20,361 nt of DNA from Clostridia bacterium (GTDB lineage Bacteria > Bacillota > Clostridia > Oscillospirales > CAG-272): the NCBI GenBank assembly GCA_017411935.1, contig JAFQPC010000098.1:1-20361 (forward strand), in the 5' to 3' direction. The notes beneath the pieces were generated by a model. That model saw only the letters and a program-made list of their open reading frames with translations, did not search any database and was not told the DNA's origin. Every line of letters starts with the position of its first letter. Position 1 is the stretch's first letter. The translations under genes were made by a program, and so were the position numbers. Below, in pieces: positions 1 to 6,487 of this stretch.

Positions 1-987
1 TATATGAGAAGAATGCTGTCGGTCGGTGTCCGCACGCTCGTGATGGAAGTCTCCTCGCAGGCACTCAAGATGGCGCGCGTCTTTGGGATCCATTTTGACG
101 TATGCGTCTTTACGAACCTCTCGCCCGACCATATCGGAGAGTTTGAGCACCCTGACTTTGACGACTACAAGAAATGCAAGCAGTCTCTCTTCAGCGATTA
201 CGGAGCAGCCTATATCGTATATAATGCCGACGATGAATACGCGCCCGAAATGATCGGCGCGGCACGTTGCGCCAAGGCAGGTGTTTCGCTGCGTTCGACC
301 GATGCGCTCTTCTATGCGTCGGACGTTGCCTTCTACCGTTCGCCCGCCAACATCGGCGTTGGCTTTACCTGCCACCACGCAGGCGAGGAATATCCCGTCT
401 CGGTTGCTTTCCCCGGCGAATTCAGTGTCTATAACGCAATGATCGCGCTTGCCGTTTGCGCTCGTCTCGGTCTGAAGCCGAGCGAGGTGGCACGAACGAT
501 GCGAGATATTCGCGTCAAGGGTCGATTTGAGACCTACGAGCTTCCCAACGGCGCGACCGCCGTCATTGACTACGCGCACAACGGTGTCAGCCTCAAGGCG
601 GCACTGCAAGCGCTTCGTGTGTATGAGCCGAACCGCCTGATCTGCCTCTTTGGTTCGGTAGGCGGACGCACGCGAAACCGCCGCGCAGAGCTCGGTCTCG
701 TTGCTTCGCGTGACGCCGACTTCTGTATTCTGACTTCGGACAACCCCGACAGCGAGCCGCCCTCTGCCATCATCGGCGAGATCGCGACCTACTTCACGAA
801 CGGCACCTGCCCCTACATCGCGATCGCCGACCGCCGTAAGGCGATCGAGTATGCCCTCTCGCATTCCGAAAAGGGCGATATTATCCTGCTTGCGGGAAAA
901 GGTCACGAATCCTATCAGCTCATCTGCGGCGTCCGTCAGGACTTTTCCGAAGCCGAGATCATTCGTCAGTTTTGTTTGATTAATTAA
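1..987 (+). CDS. murE: MurE-type UDP-MurNAc-peptide ligase (5' part outside window)
   Basis: This is an ATP-dependent cytoplasmic amino-acid ligase of peptidoglycan precursor synthesis. The reading frame is open from base 1 and about 327 residues are visible, against roughly 480 in the family, so the UDP-binding domain and the ATP P-loop lie upstream and the ATG at base 4 is not the true start. Visible family blocks are EVSSQAL, TNLSPDHIGEFEH, YKKCKQSLF, a GRFE junction, DYAHNGVSL, and GKGHE near the C-terminus. Two features diverge from typical MurE: the substrate loop reads TSDNPDSE where diaminopimelate-adding enzymes have DNPR, and the glycine-rich block reads GSVGGRTRNRR. It could therefore be a MurE paralog with a different third residue. 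Family membership is secure; the exact substrate is not. Confidence 0.85.
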   Translation, partial: YMRRMLSVGVRTLVMEVSSQALKMARVFGIHFDVCVFTNLSPDHIGEFEHPDFDDYKKCKQSLFSDYGAAYIVYNADDEYAPEMIGAARCAKAGVSLRSTDALFYASDVAFYRSPANIGVGFTCHHAGEEYPVSVAFPGEFSVYNAMIALAVCARLGLKPSEVARTMRDIRVKGRFETYELPNGATAVIDYAHNGVSLKAALQALRVYEPNRLICLFGSVGGRTRNRRAELGLVASRDADFCILTSDNPDSEPPSAIIGEIATYFTNGTCPYIAIADRRKAIEYALSHSEKGDIILLAGKGHESYQLICGVRQDFSEAEIIRQFCLIN

Positions 988-1003
988 CATAGGGATGGAT
1001 TTT

Positions 1004-1155
1004 GTACCTTTTCTTTTGGAAAAGAAAAGGTACCCAAAAGAAAACGACACAATTTTATGATTGCTCCGCCATATTGTCCGTGCAGCCTTCGGCTTTCTGA
1101 GGAACAAACTTGTCGGACAGCACGCTACCGACAAGTTTGGGATGCGATTTTTATT
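1004..1155 (+). repeat. Two-hairpin dispersed repeat, copy 1
   Basis: The element begins 16 nt after the Mur ligase stop codon with a perfect 14-bp inverted repeat around a GG centre (1004-1033). An AAAAGAAA..CACAATT stretch follows, then a conserved block reading GGCTTTCTGAGGAAC. Next is a second 12-bp inverted repeat, CAAACTTGTCGG (1105-1116) with CCGACAAGTTTG (1128-1139), and the element ends GGGATGCG-ATTTTTATT. A copy of the same architecture and length lies inverted at 4218-4371. No coding potential was seen. Confidence 0.85.
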
Positions 1156-1161
1156 AAAAAA

Positions 1162-1183
1162 GTAGCTGTGATTTCACAGCTAC
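1162..1183. terminator. Bidirectional intrinsic terminator
   Basis: GTAGCTGTGA-TT-TCACAGCTAC forms a perfect 10-bp stem. It is followed by TCTTTTTATTTT on the + strand and by a T-run on the - strand (AAAAAA on the + strand before it). It lies between the convergent Mur ligase and decarboxylase genes and can serve both. Confidence 0.85.
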
Positions 1184-1188
1184 TCTTT

Positions 1189-2523
1189 TTATTTTACGAC
1201 CTCGCATTGGGTGATGCCGTAATATTGCAGGCAAGCGATCGTCTGCCCGTCGATCACTTCGCCGCAGACGGCGACGGGAACCGCGGGCGGGCAGGAAACG
1301 CTCATTGAAGCAAAGACGCGTCCGAGGCAGTTCTCAATCGGCAGTCTCTCCTTGGGAGAAAGCATTGCCTTGCGAATACTCATTGCGCGTTCGGCGCGGC
1401 TCGGGATCGGCGCAGATCCGCAGATTGCCGCACGGCGCGGCAACGCGAGAAATGTCTCTTTCAATCGGGCAAGCTCGTCCGACGAATGCGCCGTTGACAG
1501 CATTGCCACAAGAAAATCACGGTCATAAAACTCACATTCGATATTCTTCTCAGCAAGAAGATCGGCGAGCTCCTCTCCCGTATATCCGTAAGATTTCGGT
1601 GCGATCGTGAGCTTTGTCGGCTCGTCACCAAGAAGCGTCCAGCCGTGCTCCGAAAGATTGGCACAAAGCCTTTTCATATCATCGCAAAGTCTCGCCAAAT
1701 CCTTTTGAAAATCCCCGTCAAGCCTTGCGTTCAGCGCATCGAGCGACTGCAACAGCAGATAGGACGGGCTTGTCGAGGCAAAGAGCGACATCGCGCCCTC
1801 GGCTTCGTCAAGAAAAAGCTTTGGCGCGCGCTCCGACAGATGCAGATATGCGCATCCCGTCAGTGCGGGAAGCGTCTTATGCGCCGAGTCGCATGAGGCA
1901 TCAGCTCCGAGTGTGATCGGGTGACGGTCCTCGGGCAGAAATTTCAGATACGCTCCGTGCGCATTATCGACGAGCAAAAGCACGCCGTTTGCGTGGCAGA
2001 TCTCGGCGATCGCCGCAAGATCGACCGTATTTCCGAGATAATCGGGGCTCGTCAGATAAACAGCCGTGGGAAGCTCCTCACATTGTTCCAAATATGCGCG
2101 AACCGTCTCGGCGGTGATCTTACAGCAAAGCAAGCTCTCGCCATAGAGCCAATCAATCTCAAAATCCAGAAGCGCCGCCGCGCTGACGAGCGTCTTGTGG
2201 GCGTTTCTTCCCGCCGCGATGCGACAAGTCTCTCTGCCCTGCTCCTTGGCATAAAGGCAGGCAAGATAGAGCATCGCGCGGAGTGAGAGCGACGAGCCCT
2301 CGGTCGAATAGAGCGTCTTTGCCGTGCCAAACAAACGGGAAGCATTCTCCTGACTCTCGCGGATCACTCCGCGCGCGCCGTAGAGCACGTCAGCTCCCGT
2401 CACTTCGGTAATGTCGAGTGCTTCGACCCCCAGCGACGAAATGCCTTTATGCCCCGGCATATGCAATCGCATCGGCGCTTTTTCGGCATACGCGCGAACA
2501 AAATCACAGATCGGAGTCGTCAT
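1189..2523 (-). CDS. PLP-dependent Orn/Lys/Arg decarboxylase family protein
   Basis: 444 residues, a fold-type I PLP enzyme of the short SpeA/YaaO-like clade, about the size of the roughly 480-residue Bacillus members and much shorter than enterobacterial LdcC. Seen: the N-terminal LHMPGHKG signature (residues 20-27), DNAHGA (186-191) whose Asp should contact the PLP pyridine nitrogen, and SAHKTLP with the Schiff-base lysine at about residue 216. The start was chosen at the ATG that overlaps the scfB stop as ATGA; the longer in-frame extension reads through scfB coding sequence. The family decarboxylates arginine, lysine or ornithine to polyamine precursors; which substrate is used cannot be told here. 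Translational coupling to scfB ties its expression to the SCIFF locus. Confidence 0.85.
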   Translation of the reverse strand: MTTPICDFVRAYAEKAPMRLHMPGHKGISSLGVEALDITEVTGADVLYGARGVIRESQENASRLFGTAKTLYSTEGSSLSLRAMLYLACLYAKEQGRETCRIAAGRNAHKTLVSAAALLDFEIDWLYGESLLCCKITAETVRAYLEQCEELPTAVYLTSPDYLGNTVDLAAIAEICHANGVLLLVDNAHGAYLKFLPEDRHPITLGADASCDSAHKTLPALTGCAYLHLSERAPKLFLDEAEGAMSLFASTSPSYLLLQSLDALNARLDGDFQKDLARLCDDMKRLCANLSEHGWTLLGDEPTKLTIAPKSYGYTGEELADLLAEKNIECEFYDRDFLVAMLSTAHSSDELARLKETFLALPRRAAICGSAPIPSRAERAMSIRKAMLSPKERLPIENCLGRVFASMSVSCPPAVPVAVCGEVIDGQTIACLQYYGITQCEVVK

Positions 2524-3905
2524 TCGTCGCTCCCAAGCGTCTTTGCCGCTTCGAGCATAATGGCACATTCCATTCTCTTGCGGAAGAGCTCACAGCCCGT
2601 GGCATAAACGCCCGTGACCGAGCCCGTAGCGTGATACGCGTTTGCCGCACAGCCACCCGAGCAGTAGAGCTTTGCCCAACAGTCGGCGCATTCGGGTCTG
2701 GCATAGACGTTGCACGCCTCAAATTCGCCTTGAATTTCGTGGTTGTCAACCCCGTCAAAGACGTTGCCGAGCTTGAATTTTTCCTCGCCCACAAACTGAT
2801 GGCAGGGATAGAGATCGCCCCACGGCGTGACCGCCATATACTCGGTTCCCGAGCCACAGCCCGAAATTCGCTTATAGATGCACGGACCGCCCGAAAGGTC
2901 GATCATATAGTGATAGAAGGTAAAGGGATTGCCCTCTCTGTGACATTTGAGCATCAGCTCTGCGAGCTTTTCATACTGCTCCATCACGATCGGCAGATCC
3001 TCTGCCGTGAGTGCCGAGGGATCGTCCGGCGCGCAGACGACGGGCTCCATACTCAGCTCGCGGAAGCCGAGCGAGAGCATCACCTCAATGTCCTTGAGAA
3101 AATCGGGATTTGCGTGGGTAAACGTACCGCGCATATAATAATTCTTTCCGCCGCGCGCTTCGACGAGCTTCTGGAACTTGGGAACGATGGTGTCGAAGCT
3201 TCCTCTGCCCGCGTGATCGACGCGGAAGCGGTCGTGGATCTCCTTGCGGCCGTCAAGGCTCAATACAACGTTCGAGCACTCGCGGTTGGCGAACTCGATC
3301 ACGTCGTCGTCGATGAGCATTCCGTTGGTCGTCAGCGTAAAGCGGAAATTCTTGCCGCACTCCTTCTCACGCTCGCGCGCGTACGCCACAAGCTCCTTGA
3401 CGACCTCAAAGTTCATCAGCGGCTCGCCGCCGAAAAAGTCGACCTCAAGATTTCTGCGCGTACCCGAGTTTTCAATGAGAAAATCGAGCGCGCGTTTTCC
3501 GACCTCAAGGCTCATCAGCGCTCGCTCGCCGTGATACTTTCCCTGACTGGCAAAGCAATACGAGCAATCGAGGTTGCAGGTGTGCGCGATATGCAGACAA
3601 AGTGCCTTGACGACACCCGAGGTCTTCTTTTTGAGGTCTCCCGCCTTGTCACGAAACGTATCGGGCGCAAAGAGCGAGCCTGCGGCTTTGAGTTCTCCGA
3701 TCTGCTCGTAAAGCTCCTCGAGCTCCTCCCTCGTTACGTCCTCGCGGTCGCCGTATTTGTCGAAAAGACGCGAAATGAGCTCGTCTTTTGTCACTTCCTC
3801 ATAGAGCCCGATCGCGTCGTAGGCGATCTCGTCTACCACGTGCACCGAGCCCGAATAAATATCCAGGACGATGTTAAGTCCTCCCAGCTGATAACGGTGA
3901 ATCAT
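2520..3905 (-). CDS. scfB: SCIFF peptide maturase, radical SAM/SPASM protein
   Basis: 461 residues. This radical S-adenosylmethionine enzyme installs thioether cross-links in the SCIFF precursor encoded just upstream. Seen: an N-terminal peptide-recognition-like region (1-95), then the CxxxCxxC cluster motif at Cys110, Cys114 and Cys117 (HTCNLDCSYCFA), then FFGGEPLMNFE, which is typical of radical-SAM peptide maturases. The C-terminal SPASM region (about 345-450) is cysteine-rich, including SGCGSG, GDLYPCHQF, ECADCWAKLYCSGGCAAN and YATGCELF, for auxiliary iron-sulfur clusters. The start follows AAGGAG by 8 nt. The gene is 62 nt downstream of scfA and overlaps the decarboxylase by 4 nt. Length and motif order match the thioether SCIFF maturase family, so the call is strong. 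Confidence 0.96.
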   Translation of the reverse strand: MIHRYQLGGLNIVLDIYSGSVHVVDEIAYDAIGLYEEVTKDELISRLFDKYGDREDVTREELEELYEQIGELKAAGSLFAPDTFRDKAGDLKKKTSGVVKALCLHIAHTCNLDCSYCFASQGKYHGERALMSLEVGKRALDFLIENSGTRRNLEVDFFGGEPLMNFEVVKELVAYAREREKECGKNFRFTLTTNGMLIDDDVIEFANRECSNVVLSLDGRKEIHDRFRVDHAGRGSFDTIVPKFQKLVEARGGKNYYMRGTFTHANPDFLKDIEVMLSLGFRELSMEPVVCAPDDPSALTAEDLPIVMEQYEKLAELMLKCHREGNPFTFYHYMIDLSGGPCIYKRISGCGSGTEYMAVTPWGDLYPCHQFVGEEKFKLGNVFDGVDNHEIQGEFEACNVYARPECADCWAKLYCSGGCAANAYHATGSVTGVYATGCELFRKRMECAIMLEAAKTLGSDE

Positions 3906-3930
3906 ACTATAACTCCTTTTTCTTCAAGAA

Positions 3931-3954
3931 AAATGCCGCCCCAAGGCGGCATTT
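3931..3954 (-). terminator. Terminator-like attenuator between scfA and scfB
   Basis: On the - strand, AAATGCCGCC-TTGG-GGCGGCATTT forms a 10-bp GC-rich stem followed immediately by TTTTTC. It sits in the 62-nt gap after the scfA stop and before the scfB ribosome binding site. Partial termination here would give much more precursor mRNA than maturase mRNA. Confidence 0.75.
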
Positions 3955-3967
3955 CCCAATGGACGAA

Positions 3968-4117
3968 TTAGTCCTGCTTTGCGTTTTCGCACTGCTGATT
4001 TGCAATACCGCAGCTGGTCTTGCAAGCAGACTGGCAGGAAGTCTGGCACTCGCCGCATCCGCCGTTCTTTGCGCTCTCGCAGAGGTTCTTGGTGTTCAAA
4101 GTCTGAATATGTTTCAT
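3968..4117 (-). CDS. scfA: SCIFF ranthipeptide precursor
   Basis: 49 residues, the ribosomally made substrate of the adjacent maturase. It starts MKHIQTLNTKNLC and carries seven cysteines (13, 21, 24, 28, 32, 36, 43). The core reads GCGECQTSCQSACKTSC, the hallmark 'six cysteines in forty-five' spacing. The leader is short with the conserved MKHI start, and the tail is QQCENAKQD. A GGAGG lies 8 nt before the ATG and a strong promoter lies upstream. The residue after Cys36 is Gly37, followed by IAN; in the SCIFF peptide studied biochemically the thioether acceptor is, as I recall, a threonine at this position. The function of mature SCIFF peptides is debated, with a quorum or redox role proposed. 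Confidence 0.96.
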   Translation of the reverse strand: MKHIQTLNTKNLCESAKNGGCGECQTSCQSACKTSCGIANQQCENAKQD

Positions 4118-4149
4118 TTTTGATGCCTCCAAATAAAATGGTTTGATTT

Positions 4150-4178
4150 ATTATAACATACTTTCTCGGAGAAGTCAA
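4150..4178 (-). promoter_or_regulatory. Sigma-A promoter of scfA-scfB-decarboxylase
   Basis: On the - strand, TTGACT (4178-4173), a 17-nt spacer and TATAAT (4155-4150), with a TG dinucleotide ahead of the -10 region. It lies about 33 nt upstream of the scfA start codon. It is among the best promoter matches in the window. Confidence 0.85.
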
Positions 4179-4217
4179 TCACCGACGACAATTTTTTTGC
4201 ATTTTTTCAAATAATTC

Positions 4218-4371
4218 AATAAAAATCCGCATCCCAAACTTGTCGGGACGTAGGGTCCGACAAGTTTGTTCCTCAGAAAGCCGACGTTTGCACAGAGAAT
4301 GTGGCATAAGCAATTGCCAAATTGTGTTGCTTTCTTTTGCTTACTTTTCTTTCCGCGAAAGAAAAGTAAGC
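4218..4371 (-). repeat. Two-hairpin dispersed repeat, copy 2 (inverted)
   Basis: Read on the - strand it starts 6 nt after the GNAT stop codon with a perfect 15-bp stem around CGC (4339-4371). An AAAAGAAAGCAACACAATT segment follows, then the block shared with copy 1 (GGCTTTCTGAGGAAC). The second inverted repeat is CAAACTTGTCGG (4235-4246 on +) with CCGACAAGTTTG (4257-4268), and the element ends GATGCGGATTTTTATT. The stems are conserved as pairings although their sequences differ from copy 1. Confidence 0.85.
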
Positions 4372-4377
4372 GCTTCC

Positions 4378-4845
4378 TTACAAAACGATCTCCATTCCGA
4401 TCTTCTGAGGTACCAAACCAAGCGATTGATAAAATCTCAATGCCGATTCATTGCACGACCAGACGTTGAGCGTCAGGTTGTAGCAACCAAGTGAGCGAGC
4501 AAGATCGAGCGAGGCTTCATAGAGAAGCGTTCCGATCTTCTTTCCACGCGCCGTTTCATCGACGCAGAGGTCGTCGATATAGAGCGTTTTGATGTCGGTC
4601 ATCACGGGGTGATCCACGTGCTGTTGCACGATACAGAAGGAATAGCCCCACACGGCATCGTCCTCATCGACGGCAACGAGGATCGGACGGTTTTTGTCCG
4701 AAAGAAGCTTGCGAAGCTCGTCCTCGCCGTATTTCGTGCCTATCCCAAAGAGGTCGGGACGACCATTGTGATGCACAAGGCAAACCTGTCTCAGCAGGTC
4801 CATCATTTTGGGAATATCTTTTTCGGTCGCAAAACGTGTTTTCAT
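4378..4845 (-). CDS. GNAT family N-acetyltransferase
   Basis: 155 residues, about one complete GNAT domain. Motif A is visible: LYIDDLCVDETARGKKIG supplies the beta4 strand and the acetyl-CoA pyrophosphate loop (R-G-K-K-I-G), followed by LLYEASLDLARSLGCYNLTL and the motif-B segment NESALRFYQSLGL. The family moves an acetyl group from acetyl-CoA to an amine; the acceptor is unknown. The start ATG overlaps the stop of the upstream HAD gene as ATGA, and its Shine-Dalgarno (AAAGGAGA) lies in the last codons of that gene. It is the last gene of the operon; the two-hairpin repeat follows the stop codon directly and may act as its terminator. Confidence 0.9.
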   Translation of the reverse strand: MKTRFATEKDIPKMMDLLRQVCLVHHNGRPDLFGIGTKYGEDELRKLLSDKNRPILVAVDEDDAVWGYSFCIVQQHVDHPVMTDIKTLYIDDLCVDETARGKKIGTLLYEASLDLARSLGCYNLTLNVWSCNESALRFYQSLGLVPQKIGMEIVL

Positions 4846-5699
4846 AGAAGTTCTCCTTTGTCGATGATCGTTTCGATCTCGGCGATCACCTCGGCGATCA
4901 CCCCTCGGTCGTGATGACAGAGCGTTTTTCGGCAGATCGCCTTGACCTCGTCCACGGCATTTTCGGGACAAAACGCAAGATCTGCCACCGACATCATTTC
5001 GAGATCGTTATGATAGTCGCCCGCAACGACGAGTGTCATTGGACGGTCGAAGCAAAGCTCGCAAAGACGGCGAAGTCCGAGCGCTTTCGTGACACCGAGC
5101 GCTTGCACGTCGATGAGTGTATCGTCCGACTGCGAGATCTCAAGTCTGCCGTGAAAATGCTCGGCAAGTCTCGGTTTCAAATCGTTGACGATCTCGAGCT
5201 CATCGCGAATGGCAAGCTTGTAAAGTCCGTATGCCCCCCACCCGTCGATCGGAACGAGACGCGATTCTCTTTTGGGAGAGAGCCACGCAAAATCGGCTTC
5301 CATCATCGGATTGGAAAGCTCGGTATAGATCACTGCTTCGTCGGTAATGGCGCGAAGTCCCGCCGTAGGTGCTATGCGCTTCATTTCAAAATACAGCTTG
5401 CGCACAAGCTCATAGGGGATCGGCGTTTTTTCGAGCACAGAGCCATTCGCATAGTCGTAAAGACAAGAACCGTTCCCCGTGACGGCAGGAAGATTGAGGA
5501 GCTCCTCGGAGCGAAAATAGCTTCCGCCGAGCACCGCGGTGTGATAGCGTCCCGTCGCAAAGGTAAAGTGACCGCCGTTTTCCTTAAAATATTGAATTGC
5601 GTCCAAGTTGCGGCGGCGACCGTCGGGGTCTTTCGTCAGAAACGTGCCGTCAAGGTCGGTCGCAAGGACGATATTTTGAAACTTTTTGGGATTTTTCAT
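4842..5699 (-). CDS. HAD-superfamily Cof-type phosphatase, tandem copy A
   Basis: 285 residues. HAD hydrolases of the Cof/IIB class dephosphorylate small phosphorylated metabolites through an aspartyl-phosphate. Seen: motif I DLDGTF (Asp15 nucleophile, Asp17 acid/base), FATGR, the cap-domain GNGSCLYDYANG, a TKALGLRRLCEL lysine segment (motif III), and GDYHNDLEMMSVAD (motif IV). The start was chosen at the ATG overlapping the upstream HAD stop as ATGA, with GGAGA 4-5 nt before it. It is a paralog of the next gene upstream: the first roughly 40 residues and the C-terminal third are near-identical, while the cap region is longer here and has diverged. The substrate is unknown. Confidence 0.9.
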   Translation of the reverse strand: MKNPKKFQNIVLATDLDGTFLTKDPDGRRRNLDAIQYFKENGGHFTFATGRYHTAVLGGSYFRSEELLNLPAVTGNGSCLYDYANGSVLEKTPIPYELVRKLYFEMKRIAPTAGLRAITDEAVIYTELSNPMMEADFAWLSPKRESRLVPIDGWGAYGLYKLAIRDELEIVNDLKPRLAEHFHGRLEISQSDDTLIDVQALGVTKALGLRRLCELCFDRPMTLVVAGDYHNDLEMMSVADLAFCPENAVDEVKAICRKTLCHHDRGVIAEVIAEIETIIDKGELL

Positions 5700-6472
5700 A
5701 GTTCTCCTTCGTCGATCATTCGTTCGAGCGTTGCCACAACGTCTGCCATCAAGCCCTTGTTGTGATCGCAAAGCGTTGCGTGTGAAATGGCTTTGATCTC
5801 ATCGACGGCGTTTTCGGGACAAAACGCGAGGTCGGCTTCCTTCATCATGGCAAGGTCGTTGTGATAGTCGCCCGCAACAACGAGCGTCACAGATCTCTCA
5901 AAAGACAGCTCGCAAAGCTTACGCAGTCCGAGCGCCTTGGTATAAGCAATTGCCTGCACGTCAAAAAACTCTTCTGAGGGTTTGGTAAAGACGAGCCGAT
6001 CGCCAAAATGATGCGAAAGTGCGCTCATCAGCTCGTCAAGCGAGCCGTCTGACGTACGAATATCCAATTTATAAAAATCGCCCTCTCGCCACGTATCGGG
6101 GTCTCCCAAGGGATCTTCCCACTTCGGTGTAAGTACGGCGCTCGGCGAGAGGCGTTTCATTTCGTCATATAGCTCCCGCAAAAGAGCACGCGGGGTATTG
6201 GCTTTCCACACAGCCGTTCCCGTCGCGTAATCATAGAGCACCGAACCGTTTCCCACAACTGCGGGAAGATTCAGGAGCTCCTCGGTCACAAAATAATCCT
6301 CGCCCACGACGTTAAACTGTGCGCGTCCTGTGGCAAAGGTAAAGTGACCGCCGTTTTCCTTAAAATATTGAATTGCCTCAAGATTTCGGCGGCGACCGTC
6401 GGGATCCTTCGTCAGAAATGTGCCGTCAAGGTCGGTCGCAAGGACGATCCCGGAAAATTTACCTTTCATCAT
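5696..6472 (-). CDS. HAD-superfamily Cof-type phosphatase, tandem copy B
   Basis: 258 residues, with the same HAD IIB architecture as its downstream neighbour: DLDGTF (Asp14, Asp16), FATGR, GNGSVLYDYATG, TKALGLRKLCEL and GDYHNDLAMMKEAD. It is 27 residues shorter than copy A, mainly through a smaller cap insert, so the two probably act on different substrates. Two adjacent ATGs (6472 and 6469) follow AAAGGAAAT; either could be the start, and the second has better spacing. The last codons (EGEL) form the ribosome binding site of copy A, and the stop overlaps that start by 4 nt. It lies 15 nt after the amidotransferase-like gene. Confidence 0.9.
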   Translation of the reverse strand: MMKGKFSGIVLATDLDGTFLTKDPDGRRRNLEAIQYFKENGGHFTFATGRAQFNVVGEDYFVTEELLNLPAVVGNGSVLYDYATGTAVWKANTPRALLRELYDEMKRLSPSAVLTPKWEDPLGDPDTWREGDFYKLDIRTSDGSLDELMSALSHHFGDRLVFTKPSEEFFDVQAIAYTKALGLRKLCELSFERSVTLVVAGDYHNDLAMMKEADLAFCPENAVDEIKAISHATLCDHNKGLMADVVATLERMIDEGEL

Positions 6473-6487
6473 ATTTCCTTTCTCTTT

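Noticed and set aside
2418-3971. 517-codon open frame on the + strand
   Set aside because: It lies antisense to scfB and the decarboxylase start, has no recognisable domains, and its composition is that of a reverse-strand shadow of GC-biased codons.
3924-4178. 84-codon frame overlapping the SCIFF precursor on the same strand
   Set aside because: A different frame over scfA; the 49-residue frame has the ribosome binding site, cysteine pattern and family match.
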